A stretch of 64,000 nt of DNA. Source: JBGTSJ01 sp041940305. GTDB taxonomy: Bacteria; Planctomycetota; Planctomycetia; Planctomycetales; Planctomycetaceae. Position numbers and translations under genes: made by a program. The DNA lies in NCBI GenBank assembly GCA_041940305.1, contig JBGTSJ010000013.1, forward strand, positions 138,877 through 202,876, given 5' to 3'. Numbering within the stretch: position 1 is the first letter of the stretch; the number at the start of each line of letters is the position of its first letter. A model generated the notes under the pieces. It was given only the letters and a program-made list of their open reading frames with translations, was not told the origin of the DNA and did not search any database. This document shows positions 22,473 through 31,214 of the stretch, in pieces.

Positions 22473-22545
22473 GACGCTGGAGTCCACACGGCGTGGCGGC
22501 GGCCTGCAAAACCGTCCTCAGTGGGTTCGACTCCCACCGGCGTCT
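22473..22545 (+). tRNA. tRNA-Cys(GCA)
   Basis: Acceptor GACGCTG/CGGCGTC, stem GCGGC/ACCGT with a C31-A39 clash, loop CTGCAAA, T-arm GTGGG TTCGACT CCCAC, discriminator U as required for Cys. Last tRNA of the array. Confidence 0.85.
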
Positions 22546-22618
22546 TACATGCAATCAAGTGGTTCTGGTGGTGCGCTGAGTCCTGGATGGCGCTGTCGAA
22601 GTCGGACGTCGACCACTC

Positions 22619-22882
22619 ATGAGTATCCACGTGGACATAGACGCGTTCTACCCCTCGGTCGAGGAACGTGATTCCCCGGAGCTGGTTGGAACAGTGCATG
22701 TCCGCAACCTGGAGCCAGATGCTTGCGCAGCTGCAGCAGACGGAATGATTGGCATCGAGCAGGAATCGCCAGAATCGTGTCTATTTCGTGACATTCCCTG
22801 CCACTCTCATTACTCTGTAGAGAGTCTCTCTCAATGCGATTCCCTTCTCCGCTGCGGACCCGGAGATGCCGCTTTCCGTTGA
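22619..22882 (+). pseudogene. Remnant with a DinB-like N-terminus
   Basis: An 87-codon frame whose first 24 residues (MSIHVDIDAFYPSVEERDSP) resemble the start of Y-family DNA polymerases such as Pol IV, including the DxDAF metal-binding motif. After about residue 26 the resemblance stops. I read it as a gene fragment left at the right edge of the tRNA island. It starts 73 bases after the last tRNA. Confidence 0.5.
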
Positions 22883-23027
22883 GCAGTTCATTCAGGAACT
22901 GGCCGACAGTGGCTTGATGTCGCATGCCGCCATCAACGCCGTGCGGGAGATGCCGTGCGCCACGACAGAGTCGGTTACGGACTTGGCCGAGTCACTCGTC
23001 AACCGGATCGCGGGGAATGTCGTCTGA
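22866..23027 (+). pseudogene. Remnant resembling the N-terminus of a planctomycete Ser/Thr kinase
   Basis: A 53-residue frame (MPLSVEQFIQELADSGLMSH and onward) resembles the helical segment that precedes the catalytic domain in many planctomycete kinases; compare the truncated kinase at 41174 in this window (SLQQFVERLAASRLFSQADL). No kinase domain follows. Confidence 0.4.
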
Positions 23028-23115
23028 CCACCTCACGCATTCCCATTCGAGCTGTTCTCGGCCGACATCCGCATGACTGGTCGCAGCAGACAAACACTGA
23101 TCGGATGAAAGACCC

Positions 23116-24369
23116 TCATTTCTGCCACGCGTACGTTGTGAGCGCATTCAGCTCGCGGATAAATAGCTGGTCACCGCAGACGGCGAGATGCGCCCAGGTC
23201 GGATCGTCGCTCACATTGCGTTGATCGAGCTCTTCGTAGCTTTCCGGGGTGGCGCGGATCAGCCTCAGTTCTCCACGTTCGTCGAGCGACAATATTCGAT
23301 CTCCGTTGGCGACCAAGCTCCAGTACTTGCCGAATGGCTGCGTCGTCGAACGGGACTCGCCCGACGCTACGTTAATGCAGGTGAATCTCTGGTTCTGAAG
23401 GTGCAGGTAAACATGGCCGTCAATAACGACGGGTGACGACATATATCCGGTGACGTTACTCGACCACTCTTCCGATGCGGTGATCGTGCCGTCCTGGTTT
23501 GACAGCTTGAACGACAGCGATTCTCCGCCATAGGCCGACGTGAAGACGCTGTTGTCAAAGATCGTTGGAGTCAGAATATTCATGCCTCGGAAGGCAGGAA
23601 TCGGCTGGGCCCACAGCTCTTCACCTGATTCGGGATCAAGCCCTGCCAGCCGCTCTCGCGTCTGCACGAGCAATTGTGTCCGATTCGCCAGTGTGCCGAG
23701 GATTGGAGACGAGAACGCGCTCCCCGACATGCCGCCGTCGTCCTTCAGTACTCGCCACAGGATCTGCCCCGTTCGCTTATCGAGCTTGCAACACCCCGCA
23801 CCCGCCTGAACATACACGAAGTCATCATCGACGAGCGGCGAGCAAACAAATCCAAACGATGGCAGTGGCGAATTCAATTGCTCCGCGAAGTCTGTTCGCC
23901 ACTGCTCCTCACCAGTCAGAGCATCGAGGCAAACGAGAACGTCGCGCATCCCGGCCACATAGAGATTGTGACCATCGTAAGCAGGAGTAGATCGAATCCA
24001 GTCTCCGTTCGCCTTGGCGAAGAATGGCACGGAGAGTCCCCCATCCCACTCGACCTTCCATCGCTGCTCGCCCGTGTCGCGATCAAACGCGCGCACTGTC
24101 TCGCGTTGCTCATCCCGGGTCTCCGTAGTAAACACAAGCGACTCGGAAACAATCGGCCCCGAATAGCTTGGGCCGAGCTGCACGCTCCAAACTGGCCGCA
24201 TCGCGTCTCCTGCAAGAGTCTCAGGCCACTCGGAGTCGCCTTCGACCTGCCCGTCGCGGGTTGGCCCGCGCCACTGTGGCCAGATGGCGGCGGGATCGGC
24301 GGCCACCGCCATGGTGACAGAGCTGAGCCACATCGCGAAAAGACACTTGATTGGACCGATCTTCGTCAT
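23116..24369 (-). CDS. Secreted PQQ-like beta-propeller protein
   Basis: A 417-residue protein with a signal peptide (KCLFAMWLSSVTMAVAADP) and repeated blades typical of PQQ-dependent dehydrogenase-like or BamB-like propellers: WPQWRGPTRDG at the start, then VRAFDRDTGEQRWKVEW, VCLDALTGEEQWRTDF, KLDKRTGQILWRV and LDPESGEELWAQ. Such proteins are abundant in Planctomycetota; without PQQ-ligand residues enzymatic activity cannot be claimed. The internal Met at 24369 is preferred over 24447 because a clean signal sequence starts there. Confidence 0.85.
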   Translation of the reverse strand: MTKIGPIKCLFAMWLSSVTMAVAADPAAIWPQWRGPTRDGQVEGDSEWPETLAGDAMRPVWSVQLGPSYSGPIVSESLVFTTETRDEQRETVRAFDRDTGEQRWKVEWDGGLSVPFFAKANGDWIRSTPAYDGHNLYVAGMRDVLVCLDALTGEEQWRTDFAEQLNSPLPSFGFVCSPLVDDDFVYVQAGAGCCKLDKRTGQILWRVLKDDGGMSGSAFSSPILGTLANRTQLLVQTRERLAGLDPESGEELWAQPIPAFRGMNILTPTIFDNSVFTSAYGGESLSFKLSNQDGTITASEEWSSNVTGYMSSPVVIDGHVYLHLQNQRFTCINVASGESRSTTQPFGKYWSLVANGDRILSLDERGELRLIRATPESYEELDQRNVSDDPTWAHLAVCGDQLFIRELNALTTYAWQK

Positions 24370-24967
24370 ACCGTCGCTCCATCTGCCGTTGGAACTTACC
24401 CCTCTATAGCAATCCACGCTCAGCACGCACTCGGATGCTGATCTCACAACCCATTGAAGTAAGGCTACTACTGGCGCGGGTCATGCAGGAACTCCTCGAC
24501 CAAGCGGGACATGTCAAACGAGTTTTCTCCCTGCACTGGCGATCGTCAGCCAACGTCTGGAGACGTATGAGTCGCCCGATAGGCTCGATGGACTACGAGA
24601 CCTTCTGCATCAATCGCTCACGAATGGAGAGCGGCAGACTGGTGCGGATGTTCACACCAGTCCACAGTGTCACAGAAACCCCCAGTGTTCTAGACCGCAG
24701 ACACAGTTTGGCAACGCGCGGAATCACTCTCTTAGATTACCAGGCGGAAGAACGCTTTCGGTTACGGCCTGTGGGTCGCCATCCGTCATCCGCCGAATTT
24801 CCATGGCTGCTTTGGCGACAATGTCTGCCAATGCGATGAATGGCGACCGCTGTGGCGATTCCGGGAAGACAATCGACTTGCTCCGGAGTATCGATTAGGT
24901 TGAGTGGCTGCTCGGCAGGACACGCGACGCGTGAAGCCTGTTCTCTCCTGCTTGTCGGAGGACCGCG
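24370..24967. other. Intergenic region with nothing recognised
   Basis: It lies between divergent genes (propeller on the minus, CBS protein on the plus strand) and should hold both promoters. Open frames here show no family resemblance. A GGAGG at about 24957 serves the CBS gene. Confidence 0.5.
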
Positions 24968-25441
24968 ATGCAAGGCTCCAAGGTTGCACGCGATGTCATG
25001 GTTCGCGACCTGATTACGCTGACTCCGCAGATGGACCTGTTTGATGCCATCGACCTGTTGCTGCGCCACCAGATCTCGGGGGCGCCGGTCGTTGACGAAT
25101 CACACAGATTGCTGGGCGTCTTCAGCGAAAAGGATTGCCTGCGCGTGCTGGTCAACGCGGCGTATGAGCAGCTTCCGACGACTCGCATCAATGCGTTCCT
25201 GCAGGCGGACTGCCAGACCGTGCAGGAAGATACGGATCTGCTGACCATCGCGCAACTGTTTCTCAACAATTCGTATCGACGCTTGCCGGTTGTGCGTGAC
25301 GGTAAGCTGGTTGGTCAGATCAGTCGACGCGATGTCCTCAGGGCTGTGACCTCGGTCGAAGTCCCGCCCGGCGAGCCGCGACATGCGAGGCTGCTCTACC
25401 TGAGCTCCCTGGTGCCGATTGACGACGCTCCGTTCAGCTGA
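24968..25441 (+). CDS. Tandem CBS-domain protein
   Basis: A 157-residue protein made of two CBS domains: residues about 8-65 (ARDVMVRDLITLTPQ...GAPVVDESHRLLGVFSEKDCL) and 80-135 (LPVVRDGKLVGQISRRDVLRAV). Such modules bind adenine nucleotides and regulate partners; no partner domain is fused. A strong Shine-Dalgarno GGAGG lies 6 bases before the ATG. Its stop overlaps the convergent apbE-nqrM gene by 8 bases, so no terminator separates them. Confidence 0.88.
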   Translation: MQGSKVARDVMVRDLITLTPQMDLFDAIDLLLRHQISGAPVVDESHRLLGVFSEKDCLRVLVNAAYEQLPTTRINAFLQADCQTVQEDTDLLTIAQLFLNNSYRRLPVVRDGKLVGQISRRDVLRAVTSVEVPPGEPRHARLLYLSSLVPIDDAPFS

Positions 25442-26708
25442 CGCGTCCGTCGTCTGTATCGCTCAGCGGTTCGCCCTGGCAGGTCGGCGACGGATTGGTG
25501 CAGGCATCGCAGAGGGTGTCGCCGTGCTCGTCCTTCAGTCCGGCGAGTCCGCCGCAGCTGCCCCGCAGGCGTCGACCATTGACGACCACGCCAATCGACA
25601 TCGCCAGGAGGGCGATGCCGAAGATGACGGCCGACATTACGAACAGTCCGGTGAAGCTGCTTTGCGGCTGCGATTCGTCAGGCGCGGCGACTCGCTGCGC
25701 TGGAAAGTGCGCAGTGCGAACGTGCTCGATGCCGTTCTCGGTCCTGGACAGGAACAACGCATCGACGTCGTGCTGTTCGGCCCAGATGGAACCTTCCTCC
25801 CTTCCGAGCACGAGCAGCGCGGTCGCCAGAGCATCGGCGGTTGTGCAGTTTGCAGCCACGACGCTGACGGCGGACAGGTCATGCTCCACGGGCCAGCCGG
25901 TCCGGGGATCGATGGTGTGCGAGTACCGCTTCCCGCGGTACTCGTGAAAGTTGCGATAGTCGCCCGAAGAGGCAAGGGCCTGGTCCTGCAGCGGAATGAG
26001 CGTCTCGAGCCGCCGCGTTTCCGGGTCCGGGGCTTCAATACCGATCTGCCATGGACGGCCATCGGGACGGACTCCGGCCGCACTCACTTCGCCGCCGATC
26101 TCCACCATGAAGTCCGTGACGCCCCGGGCCTGAATCACTTCTGCAACCTGGTCGACCGCATATCCTTTGGCGATCGCCGAGAGGTCGATCTGCACACCAT
26201 CGACACGCTTGCGGAGCGCTGCGGGATCCGACCGGACCTCGAGCTTGTCGAAGCCCACGATGGCGAGAGCGGCCTGCACATCAGCGGGAGCGGGGGGCAC
26301 GAAGTCGCCAGCTTGTACTCCTGCCCCGAAGCTCCACAGGCGGACCAGGGGAGCGACCGTCATGTCGAAGGCGCCCTCCGATTGACGGGCAATCGCCTGC
26401 CCGAGTTCGACCACACTCAGCGTTTCAGCGGAGACCGCGAACCACTCGCCGGCAGGCGTTCGATTGAACCGCGACACCTCCGAGTCCTCGACGTACGTGG
26501 ACATCAGCCCGTTGATCTCGTCGAGCCGCCGGTCAATTCGCTGCTGCAGCTCGTCCGGATCGCCAACGTCCACGCCCTTCACGTGATAGGTCGTCCCCAT
26601 CGTGCGACCGCGCAACTCGACGATCTCCGCTGCGGGCGCGGCAGCGGTGACGAGCACCAGTGTCACAAAAGAGCTCACGAACAGCCAGCCGCGTGTCGTC
26701 TGCGCCAT
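25434..26708 (-). CDS. apbE: FAD:protein FMN transferase (ApbE) fused to an NqrM-like domain
   Basis: A 424-residue exported protein. After a signal peptide (to about residue 26) comes the ApbE fold (about 30-330): GRTMGTTYHVKG, ETLSVVELGQAIA, IDLSAIAKGYAVDQ and SHTIDPRTGWPVEH. ApbE attaches FMN to Thr of NqrB and NqrC. The tail has a transmembrane segment (about 358-380) and a cysteine motif SCGGLAG...CDAC...TC, which matches the small assembly factor NqrM thought to help insert the iron centre of Nqr. In Vibrio apbE and nqrM are separate genes after nqrF. Last gene of the nqr operon, 28 bases after nqrF. Confidence 0.88.
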   Translation of the reverse strand: MAQTTRGWLFVSSFVTLVLVTAAAPAAEIVELRGRTMGTTYHVKGVDVGDPDELQQRIDRRLDEINGLMSTYVEDSEVSRFNRTPAGEWFAVSAETLSVVELGQAIARQSEGAFDMTVAPLVRLWSFGAGVQAGDFVPPAPADVQAALAIVGFDKLEVRSDPAALRKRVDGVQIDLSAIAKGYAVDQVAEVIQARGVTDFMVEIGGEVSAAGVRPDGRPWQIGIEAPDPETRRLETLIPLQDQALASSGDYRNFHEYRGKRYSHTIDPRTGWPVEHDLSAVSVVAANCTTADALATALLVLGREEGSIWAEQHDVDALFLSRTENGIEHVRTAHFPAQRVAAPDESQPQSSFTGLFVMSAVIFGIALLAMSIGVVVNGRRLRGSCGGLAGLKDEHGDTLCDACTNPSPTCQGEPLSDTDDGRVS

Positions 26709-26736
26709 GGTGCGCGTCCCCCGAATCCCCACACGA

Positions 26737-27960
26737 CTAGCCGCCGAAGTCGTCGAAGGCAATGTTCTCCGGCTCGACTCCCAGGTCATCGAGCATCTTG
26801 AAGACCGCCGCGTTCATCATCGGCGGACCACAGATGTAATACTCGATGTCTTCCGGCGCAGGATGGTCTTTCAGATAGTTGTCGTGCAGGACCTGGTGAA
26901 TGAATCCGGTGTAGCCGGTCCATTCATCTTGGGCGAGCGGATCGGACAGTGCGATATTGAAAGTGAAGTTCGGAAACTCCTTTTCGATCTCGCGGAATTC
27001 CTCGACGTAGAACAATTCGCGGAGACTGCGTCCCCCGTACCAGAAGCTGACTTTGCGGCTTGTTTTTCGATTCTTGAACAGCTCGAAGATGTGACTGCGT
27101 AACGGCGCCATCCCCGCTCCGCCGCCGATGTACACCATCTCGGCGTCGGTCTCCTTGATGAAGAACTCTCCGTACGGCCCGGAAATCGTGACCTCGTCTC
27201 CCGGTTTGCAATTGAAGATGTACGATGACACCTTGCCGGGCGGGATGGTCGCGGGCGCACGAGGGGGCGGCGAAGCGATCCGGACGTTGAGCATGATGAT
27301 CCCCTGCTCGCCCGGATAGTTTGCCATCGAGTAGGCACGCACGACGGGTTCCTTGACGATGGATCTGTACCGCCAGACGTCGAACTTGTCCCAGTCCTCG
27401 TGGAACTTCTTCTCAATGTTGAAGTTCCTGTACTCCAGCTCGTGGGGCGGCACTTTGATCTGGATGTAGCCCCCCGGGCGGAAATCGACCTGCTCACCTT
27501 CCGGCAATTCGAGCACGAACTCCTTGATGAACGTCGCCACGTTACGGTTCGAACGCACGGTGCATTTCCACTCCTTTGTCTCCAGCGCCTCGGTCGGCAC
27601 CTCGACCTTCATGTCGCGTTTGACCGCAACCTGGCAGGACAGGCGGTAGCCGTCACGCGCCTCGCGCTTGCTGATGTGGGCCCGCTCGGTCGGCAGGATC
27701 TCGCCCCCGCCATCGAGCACTTTCACCACGCACTGTGCACACGTGCCGCCCCCGCCGCAGGCGGACGAGACGAAGATCCCCTGGTCGGAGAGCGCATTGA
27801 GCAGCTTTCCCCCAGCGGGAACCTCCATGGTCAGCTGTTCGTTGATGTCGAGCGCGACGTTGCCGGACGGAACCAGACCTCGCTTGGCGACGAGGATAAC
27901 GGCGACCAGGGCCAGCACGACCGATGTGAACATTGCAACGCCAAGCAGAACCTCCGTCAT
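26737..27960 (-). CDS. nqrF: Na+-translocating NADH:quinone reductase subunit F
   Basis: A 407-residue NADH-oxidising subunit: one N-terminal helix, a plant-type 2Fe-2S ferredoxin domain with CGGGGTCAQC near residue 70, an FAD domain with RAYSMANY (about 212) and an NADH domain with GGGAGMAPLRS (about 280) and YICGPPMMN near the end. It starts the electron path FAD-2Fe2S-FMN-riboflavin. Met at 27960 fits the family start. Confidence 0.95.
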   Translation of the reverse strand: MTEVLLGVAMFTSVVLALVAVILVAKRGLVPSGNVALDINEQLTMEVPAGGKLLNALSDQGIFVSSACGGGGTCAQCVVKVLDGGGEILPTERAHISKREARDGYRLSCQVAVKRDMKVEVPTEALETKEWKCTVRSNRNVATFIKEFVLELPEGEQVDFRPGGYIQIKVPPHELEYRNFNIEKKFHEDWDKFDVWRYRSIVKEPVVRAYSMANYPGEQGIIMLNVRIASPPPRAPATIPPGKVSSYIFNCKPGDEVTISGPYGEFFIKETDAEMVYIGGGAGMAPLRSHIFELFKNRKTSRKVSFWYGGRSLRELFYVEEFREIEKEFPNFTFNIALSDPLAQDEWTGYTGFIHQVLHDNYLKDHPAPEDIEYYICGPPMMNAAVFKMLDDLGVEPENIAFDDFGG

Positions 27961-27973
27961 GCGCAGTTCCCTC

Positions 27974-28591
27974 CTACATCCCGCCGAACGACATAAAGGA
28001 CATCGCCATGAGACCAACCACGATGAAGGTGATTCCCAGCCCGCGCAGCCCGGGGGGGATGTCGCTGTATTTCATCTTCTCGCGGATTCCAGCCAGTGCC
28101 ATGATGGCCAGCGCCCAACCGAAACCGGCACTCAGCCCGTACGTGACGCTCTGAGCCAGGTTGTAGTCGCGTTCGACCATGAACAGCGATCCGCCGAGAA
28201 TGGCGCAGTTGACGGTGATCAGGGGCAGGAAGACGCCAAGCGCGTGATACAGCGGCGGGAAGAACCGGTCGAGCGTCATCTCCAGGATCTGCACCATGGC
28301 CGCGATCACGCCGATGTAGCTGATCAGGCCGAGATAGGTGAGGTCGTACGCGGCGAGTGAAGGGTAGACCAGGCGCGCGATGCTCTGCTCGCCCCCTTTC
28401 AGCAGATACTGATAGATGAGGTTGTTCGCGGGGATGGTGATCCCCATCACGACGATCACGGCGATACCCAGGCCGGTCGCCGTCTTGACGCTTTTCGACA
28501 CCGCGAGAAATGTGCACATGCCCAGAAAGTAGGCGAGTGCCAGATTCTCGCTAAACATCGATTTCAGCGCGATTTCCAGATGGCTGTCCAT
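27974..28591 (-). CDS. nqrE: Na+-translocating NADH:quinone reductase subunit E
   Basis: A 205-residue six-helix membrane subunit, homologous to RnfA. Recognisable blocks are ENLALAYFLGMCTFLAVSK and GLSAGFGWALAIMALAGIRE. The cysteine in LGMC fits the iron-binding site between NqrD and NqrE. It lies 2 bases after nqrD and 13 before nqrF. Confidence 0.95.
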   Translation of the reverse strand: MDSHLEIALKSMFSENLALAYFLGMCTFLAVSKSVKTATGLGIAVIVVMGITIPANNLIYQYLLKGGEQSIARLVYPSLAAYDLTYLGLISYIGVIAAMVQILEMTLDRFFPPLYHALGVFLPLITVNCAILGGSLFMVERDYNLAQSVTYGLSAGFGWALAIMALAGIREKMKYSDIPPGLRGLGITFIVVGLMAMSFMSFGGM

Positions 28592-28593
28592 CG

Positions 28594-29244
28594 TCAGTCA
28601 CTTTCGACTTGCTCGGGCTTCCAGGTGCGAATAACCCAGATCGTCAGGGCGATAATGAAGAACGCACTGGGGGGCAGCAGCATCAGGCCGTTCGGCACGT
28701 ACCATCCATTATTGGTGACGGCGTCCGTTCCGGCGACAAAGTTGGGAAGGACTTCATGTCCGAACAGCGAGCCGGATCCAAACAGCTCGCGGGAGAAGCC
28801 CACGATGATCAGGATCACACTGTAGCCGAGACCGTTGCCGATCCCGTCCAGCATGCTGGGCGCGGGGGGGTGCTTCATGGCGTACGCTTCGGCCCGCCCC
28901 ATCACGATGCAGTTGGTGATGATCAGGCCGACGAACACCGACATCGTCGTGCTCATCTCATAAGCGAAGGCCTTCAGGATCTGTTCGACACAGATGACGA
29001 GCGTGGCGATGATCGTCATCTGGACAATGATCCGGATGCTGGACGGTATGAACCTGCGAATCAGGCTGACCGCGGCGTTCGAGAACATCATGACGCTGAT
29101 CACGGCGATGCACATCGTGAGCGATGTCGACATCTTCGTGGTGACGGCCAGCGCGGAACAGATGCCCAACACCTGCAACGCGATCGGGTTATTGTCGAAG
29201 ATCGGCCCGAACAGAATGTCTTTTGCGCTTTGATTGGCCATCAC
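28594..29244 (-). CDS. nqrD: Na+-translocating NADH:quinone reductase subunit D
   Basis: A 216-residue six-helix membrane subunit homologous to RnfE, with NPIALQVLGICSALAVTTKM and LITNCIVMGRAEAYAMKH. The start ATG overlaps the nqrC stop (ATGA), indicating coupling. Confidence 0.95.
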   Translation of the reverse strand: MMANQSAKDILFGPIFDNNPIALQVLGICSALAVTTKMSTSLTMCIAVISVMMFSNAAVSLIRRFIPSSIRIIVQMTIIATLVICVEQILKAFAYEMSTTMSVFVGLIITNCIVMGRAEAYAMKHPPAPSMLDGIGNGLGYSVILIIVGFSRELFGSGSLFGHEVLPNFVAGTDAVTNNGWYVPNGLMLLPPSAFFIIALTIWVIRTWKPEQVESD

Positions 29245-29999
29245 AGCTGCTCCAGATACGTGCCGAACCCCTCGTCGGACATCCAGTACTGCACAAGATT
29301 CGAAACGCCGTTGCTCGTGATCGTCGCTCCGGACAAGCCGTCGATCTGATACTCGGCTGAATCACTCGTGGGGTCGACGGACCCCTTGACGACTTCGATT
29401 GCGATCCCCTGGTCGTTGGAGATCTTCTTGCCGATCCACTTCGCCTTCCAGATCGGGTTGTCGACTTCCCCGCCGAGGCCGGGTGTCTCCTTGTGCTCGT
29501 AGAACGTCAGCCCCGCGATCGTGTTCTTGTCGCTCTCGAGAGCGATGTAGCCGTACAGGGTCGACCAGAGGCCCTTGCCGTAGACCGGCAGAATGATCTT
29601 CGAGAGCTCGCCGTTCTCTCTCAACAGATAGACCCGACTGTACTTCTCGCGTCGTTGAAAGCCTGCCAGGCCCTGGGTGGGGACGGACAGATCGGGAGTC
29701 CGGGCAGCCTCCTTCTGGTCGTAATCGGCCGGGTCGATTTCTTCGTTCGGCTCGCCCGTGTCGAGGTTGATGACCTGGGTCTCAATGTCCTCGAACAACT
29801 GATTGATCTTCTCCGTCGACACCTCATCTCCGGCAGGGATCAAACCGGCTGCAATGAGGATGTTCTTGTGCTGAAAGAGCTGTTTGTTGGCCTCCTGGCG
29901 CGCACGGAGGCCGACGGCCATCGCTGAAACCAGGACCGAGCAGACGATGCAGAGACCGACGGCCACAGCCACCGTGCCGAGCACGCTATCCCGCTTCAT
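29241..29999 (-). CDS. nqrC: Na+-translocating NADH:quinone reductase subunit C
   Basis: A 252-residue subunit with one N-terminal helix and a periplasmic flavoprotein domain. The flavinylation motif DGLSGATITSNGVSN near residue 225 carries the Thr to which ApbE attaches FMN. ETPGLGGEVDNPIWKAKW is another family block. It overlaps nqrB by 14 bases. Confidence 0.95.
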   Translation of the reverse strand: MKRDSVLGTVAVAVGLCIVCSVLVSAMAVGLRARQEANKQLFQHKNILIAAGLIPAGDEVSTEKINQLFEDIETQVINLDTGEPNEEIDPADYDQKEAARTPDLSVPTQGLAGFQRREKYSRVYLLRENGELSKIILPVYGKGLWSTLYGYIALESDKNTIAGLTFYEHKETPGLGGEVDNPIWKAKWIGKKISNDQGIAIEVVKGSVDPTSDSAEYQIDGLSGATITSNGVSNLVQYWMSDEGFGTYLEQL

Positions 30000-31206
30000 A
30001 GCGCACCTTTCTCCGACGGATGTTTGCCTGGATCACGTAATGGTCGATCAGCGGCGCCATCGTATTACCGAACAGAATCGCCAGCATGATGCCTTCCGGA
30101 TACGCGGGATTGATAACGCGGATGAGGATGGTGACCACACCAATCAGGATGCCGTAAAACCACTGGCCGGTATGCGTGGACGCGGAGGAGACCGGATCGG
30201 TCGCCATGAACACGGCGCCGAACGCGAGGCTGCCGATGACCAGGTGCCACCAGGGGGGCAGGTGCAGGAGCGGACCACCTGAGTGCGGAACGAGCCAGAA
30301 GACGCCCGACATGGCGACCGCCCCCAGAATGACGGCGCTCATGGTCCGCCACGAGCCGATGCCGGTGATGATCAGCACAGCTGCGCCGAACAGGCACGCG
30401 AGGACCGACGTCTCGCCCATCGACCCCTGCATGTCGCCGATAAACGCCTGCATCCAGGTGACGTTGACGACGCTCATGCCCTCCTCAACGGACGCGTCGG
30501 CCAGCGCGCCCAGCGGCGTCGCGGCGCTGAACCCGTCGGCCGCCGTCCAGATCGTGTTGCCGGTGATGTAGGCCGGGTAGGCGAAGTACAGGAACGCGCG
30601 GGCGGTCAGCGCCGGGTTCCAGATGTTCTTGCCCGTGCCCCCAAACACCTCTTTGCCGATGATGACGCCGAACGCAATCCCGAGCGACACCTGCCACAGG
30701 GGGATGGTCGGGGGCAACGTCAGCGGAAACAGCATCCCCGTGACCAGAAAACCTTCGTTGATCTCGTGCTTGCGGATGACGGCAAACACCAGCTCACAAG
30801 CGCCACCGACTGCCATGGTGACCAGGTAGACTGGCAGGAAATACAGCCCGCCGTGGATGAAATTGTCGAAGAAGTTCGACGGGTCGTAACCCAATCCCAG
30901 CAGCTCGAGCAACGACGTCCGCCAGCCCTCGATCGGCACGACCTCGTTCGAGGCCGCGATCGCCAGATTGGCCTGGCGGCCCGTGTTGTAGAAGGCCAGG
31001 AAGATGCACGGCCCCAGGGCGACGAGCACCAGGCTCATCATCCGCTTCAGGTCGAGCGAATCGCGAATGTGGGGTGCGGTCCTCGTCGTCTCGCCCGGCG
31101 TGTAGAGGAACGTGTCGATCGCTTCGTAGAGCGGGTACAGCTTCTTTAGGCGCCCTTCTGAAAAGGCCGGCTCGACACGATCGAGTGTTCTGCGAAGGAA
31201 CTTCAT
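29986..31206 (-). CDS. nqrB: Na+-translocating NADH:quinone reductase subunit B
   Basis: A 406-residue membrane subunit that holds riboflavin and a covalent FMN and is implicated in Na+ transfer. Blocks: GTGKNIWNPALTARAFLYFA and the FMN site DGFSAATPLGALAD, in which the usual SGAT reads SAAT with the acceptor Thr kept. The start at 31206 (KFLRRTLDRVEPAF) matches family starts better than the upstream Met. Confidence 0.93.
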   Translation of the reverse strand: MKFLRRTLDRVEPAFSEGRLKKLYPLYEAIDTFLYTPGETTRTAPHIRDSLDLKRMMSLVLVALGPCIFLAFYNTGRQANLAIAASNEVVPIEGWRTSLLELLGLGYDPSNFFDNFIHGGLYFLPVYLVTMAVGGACELVFAVIRKHEINEGFLVTGMLFPLTLPPTIPLWQVSLGIAFGVIIGKEVFGGTGKNIWNPALTARAFLYFAYPAYITGNTIWTAADGFSAATPLGALADASVEEGMSVVNVTWMQAFIGDMQGSMGETSVLACLFGAAVLIITGIGSWRTMSAVILGAVAMSGVFWLVPHSGGPLLHLPPWWHLVIGSLAFGAVFMATDPVSSASTHTGQWFYGILIGVVTILIRVINPAYPEGIMLAILFGNTMAPLIDHYVIQANIRRRKVRYEAG

Positions 31207-31214
31207 TGGTCCAT

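Larger units (their letters stand above)
17719..22545 (+). other. tRNA array: 42 tRNA or tRNA-like genes for all 20 amino acids
   Basis: All units lie on the plus strand, with an average spacing of about 115 bases, and are interrupted once by an HNH endonuclease gene (21368-21964). Isotypes: Phe, Glu x2, Pro x2, Ile x2, Lys x2, Thr x3, Gly x2, Asn x2, Ser x4 (one broken), Gln x2, Ala x2, Val x2, Leu x4, Asp, Tyr, Met x2, Arg x5, His, Trp, Cys. No unit encodes CCA; many are directly followed by CTGA. Eight lack U33. Long clusters of this kind (tRNA arrays) are known from some bacterial plasmids and integrative elements, so an acquired element is likely. Confidence 0.9.

Noticed and set aside
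17719..22545. CRISPR array, because of regularly spaced similar units
   Set aside because: The recurring GGTTCGANTCC words are T-arms of different tRNAs; spacers and repeats do not have constant length or sequence.
25419..26801. Plus-strand open frame of 460 codons opposite apbE-nqrM
   Set aside because: The minus strand encodes a clear ApbE with all motifs; the plus frame is a shadow.
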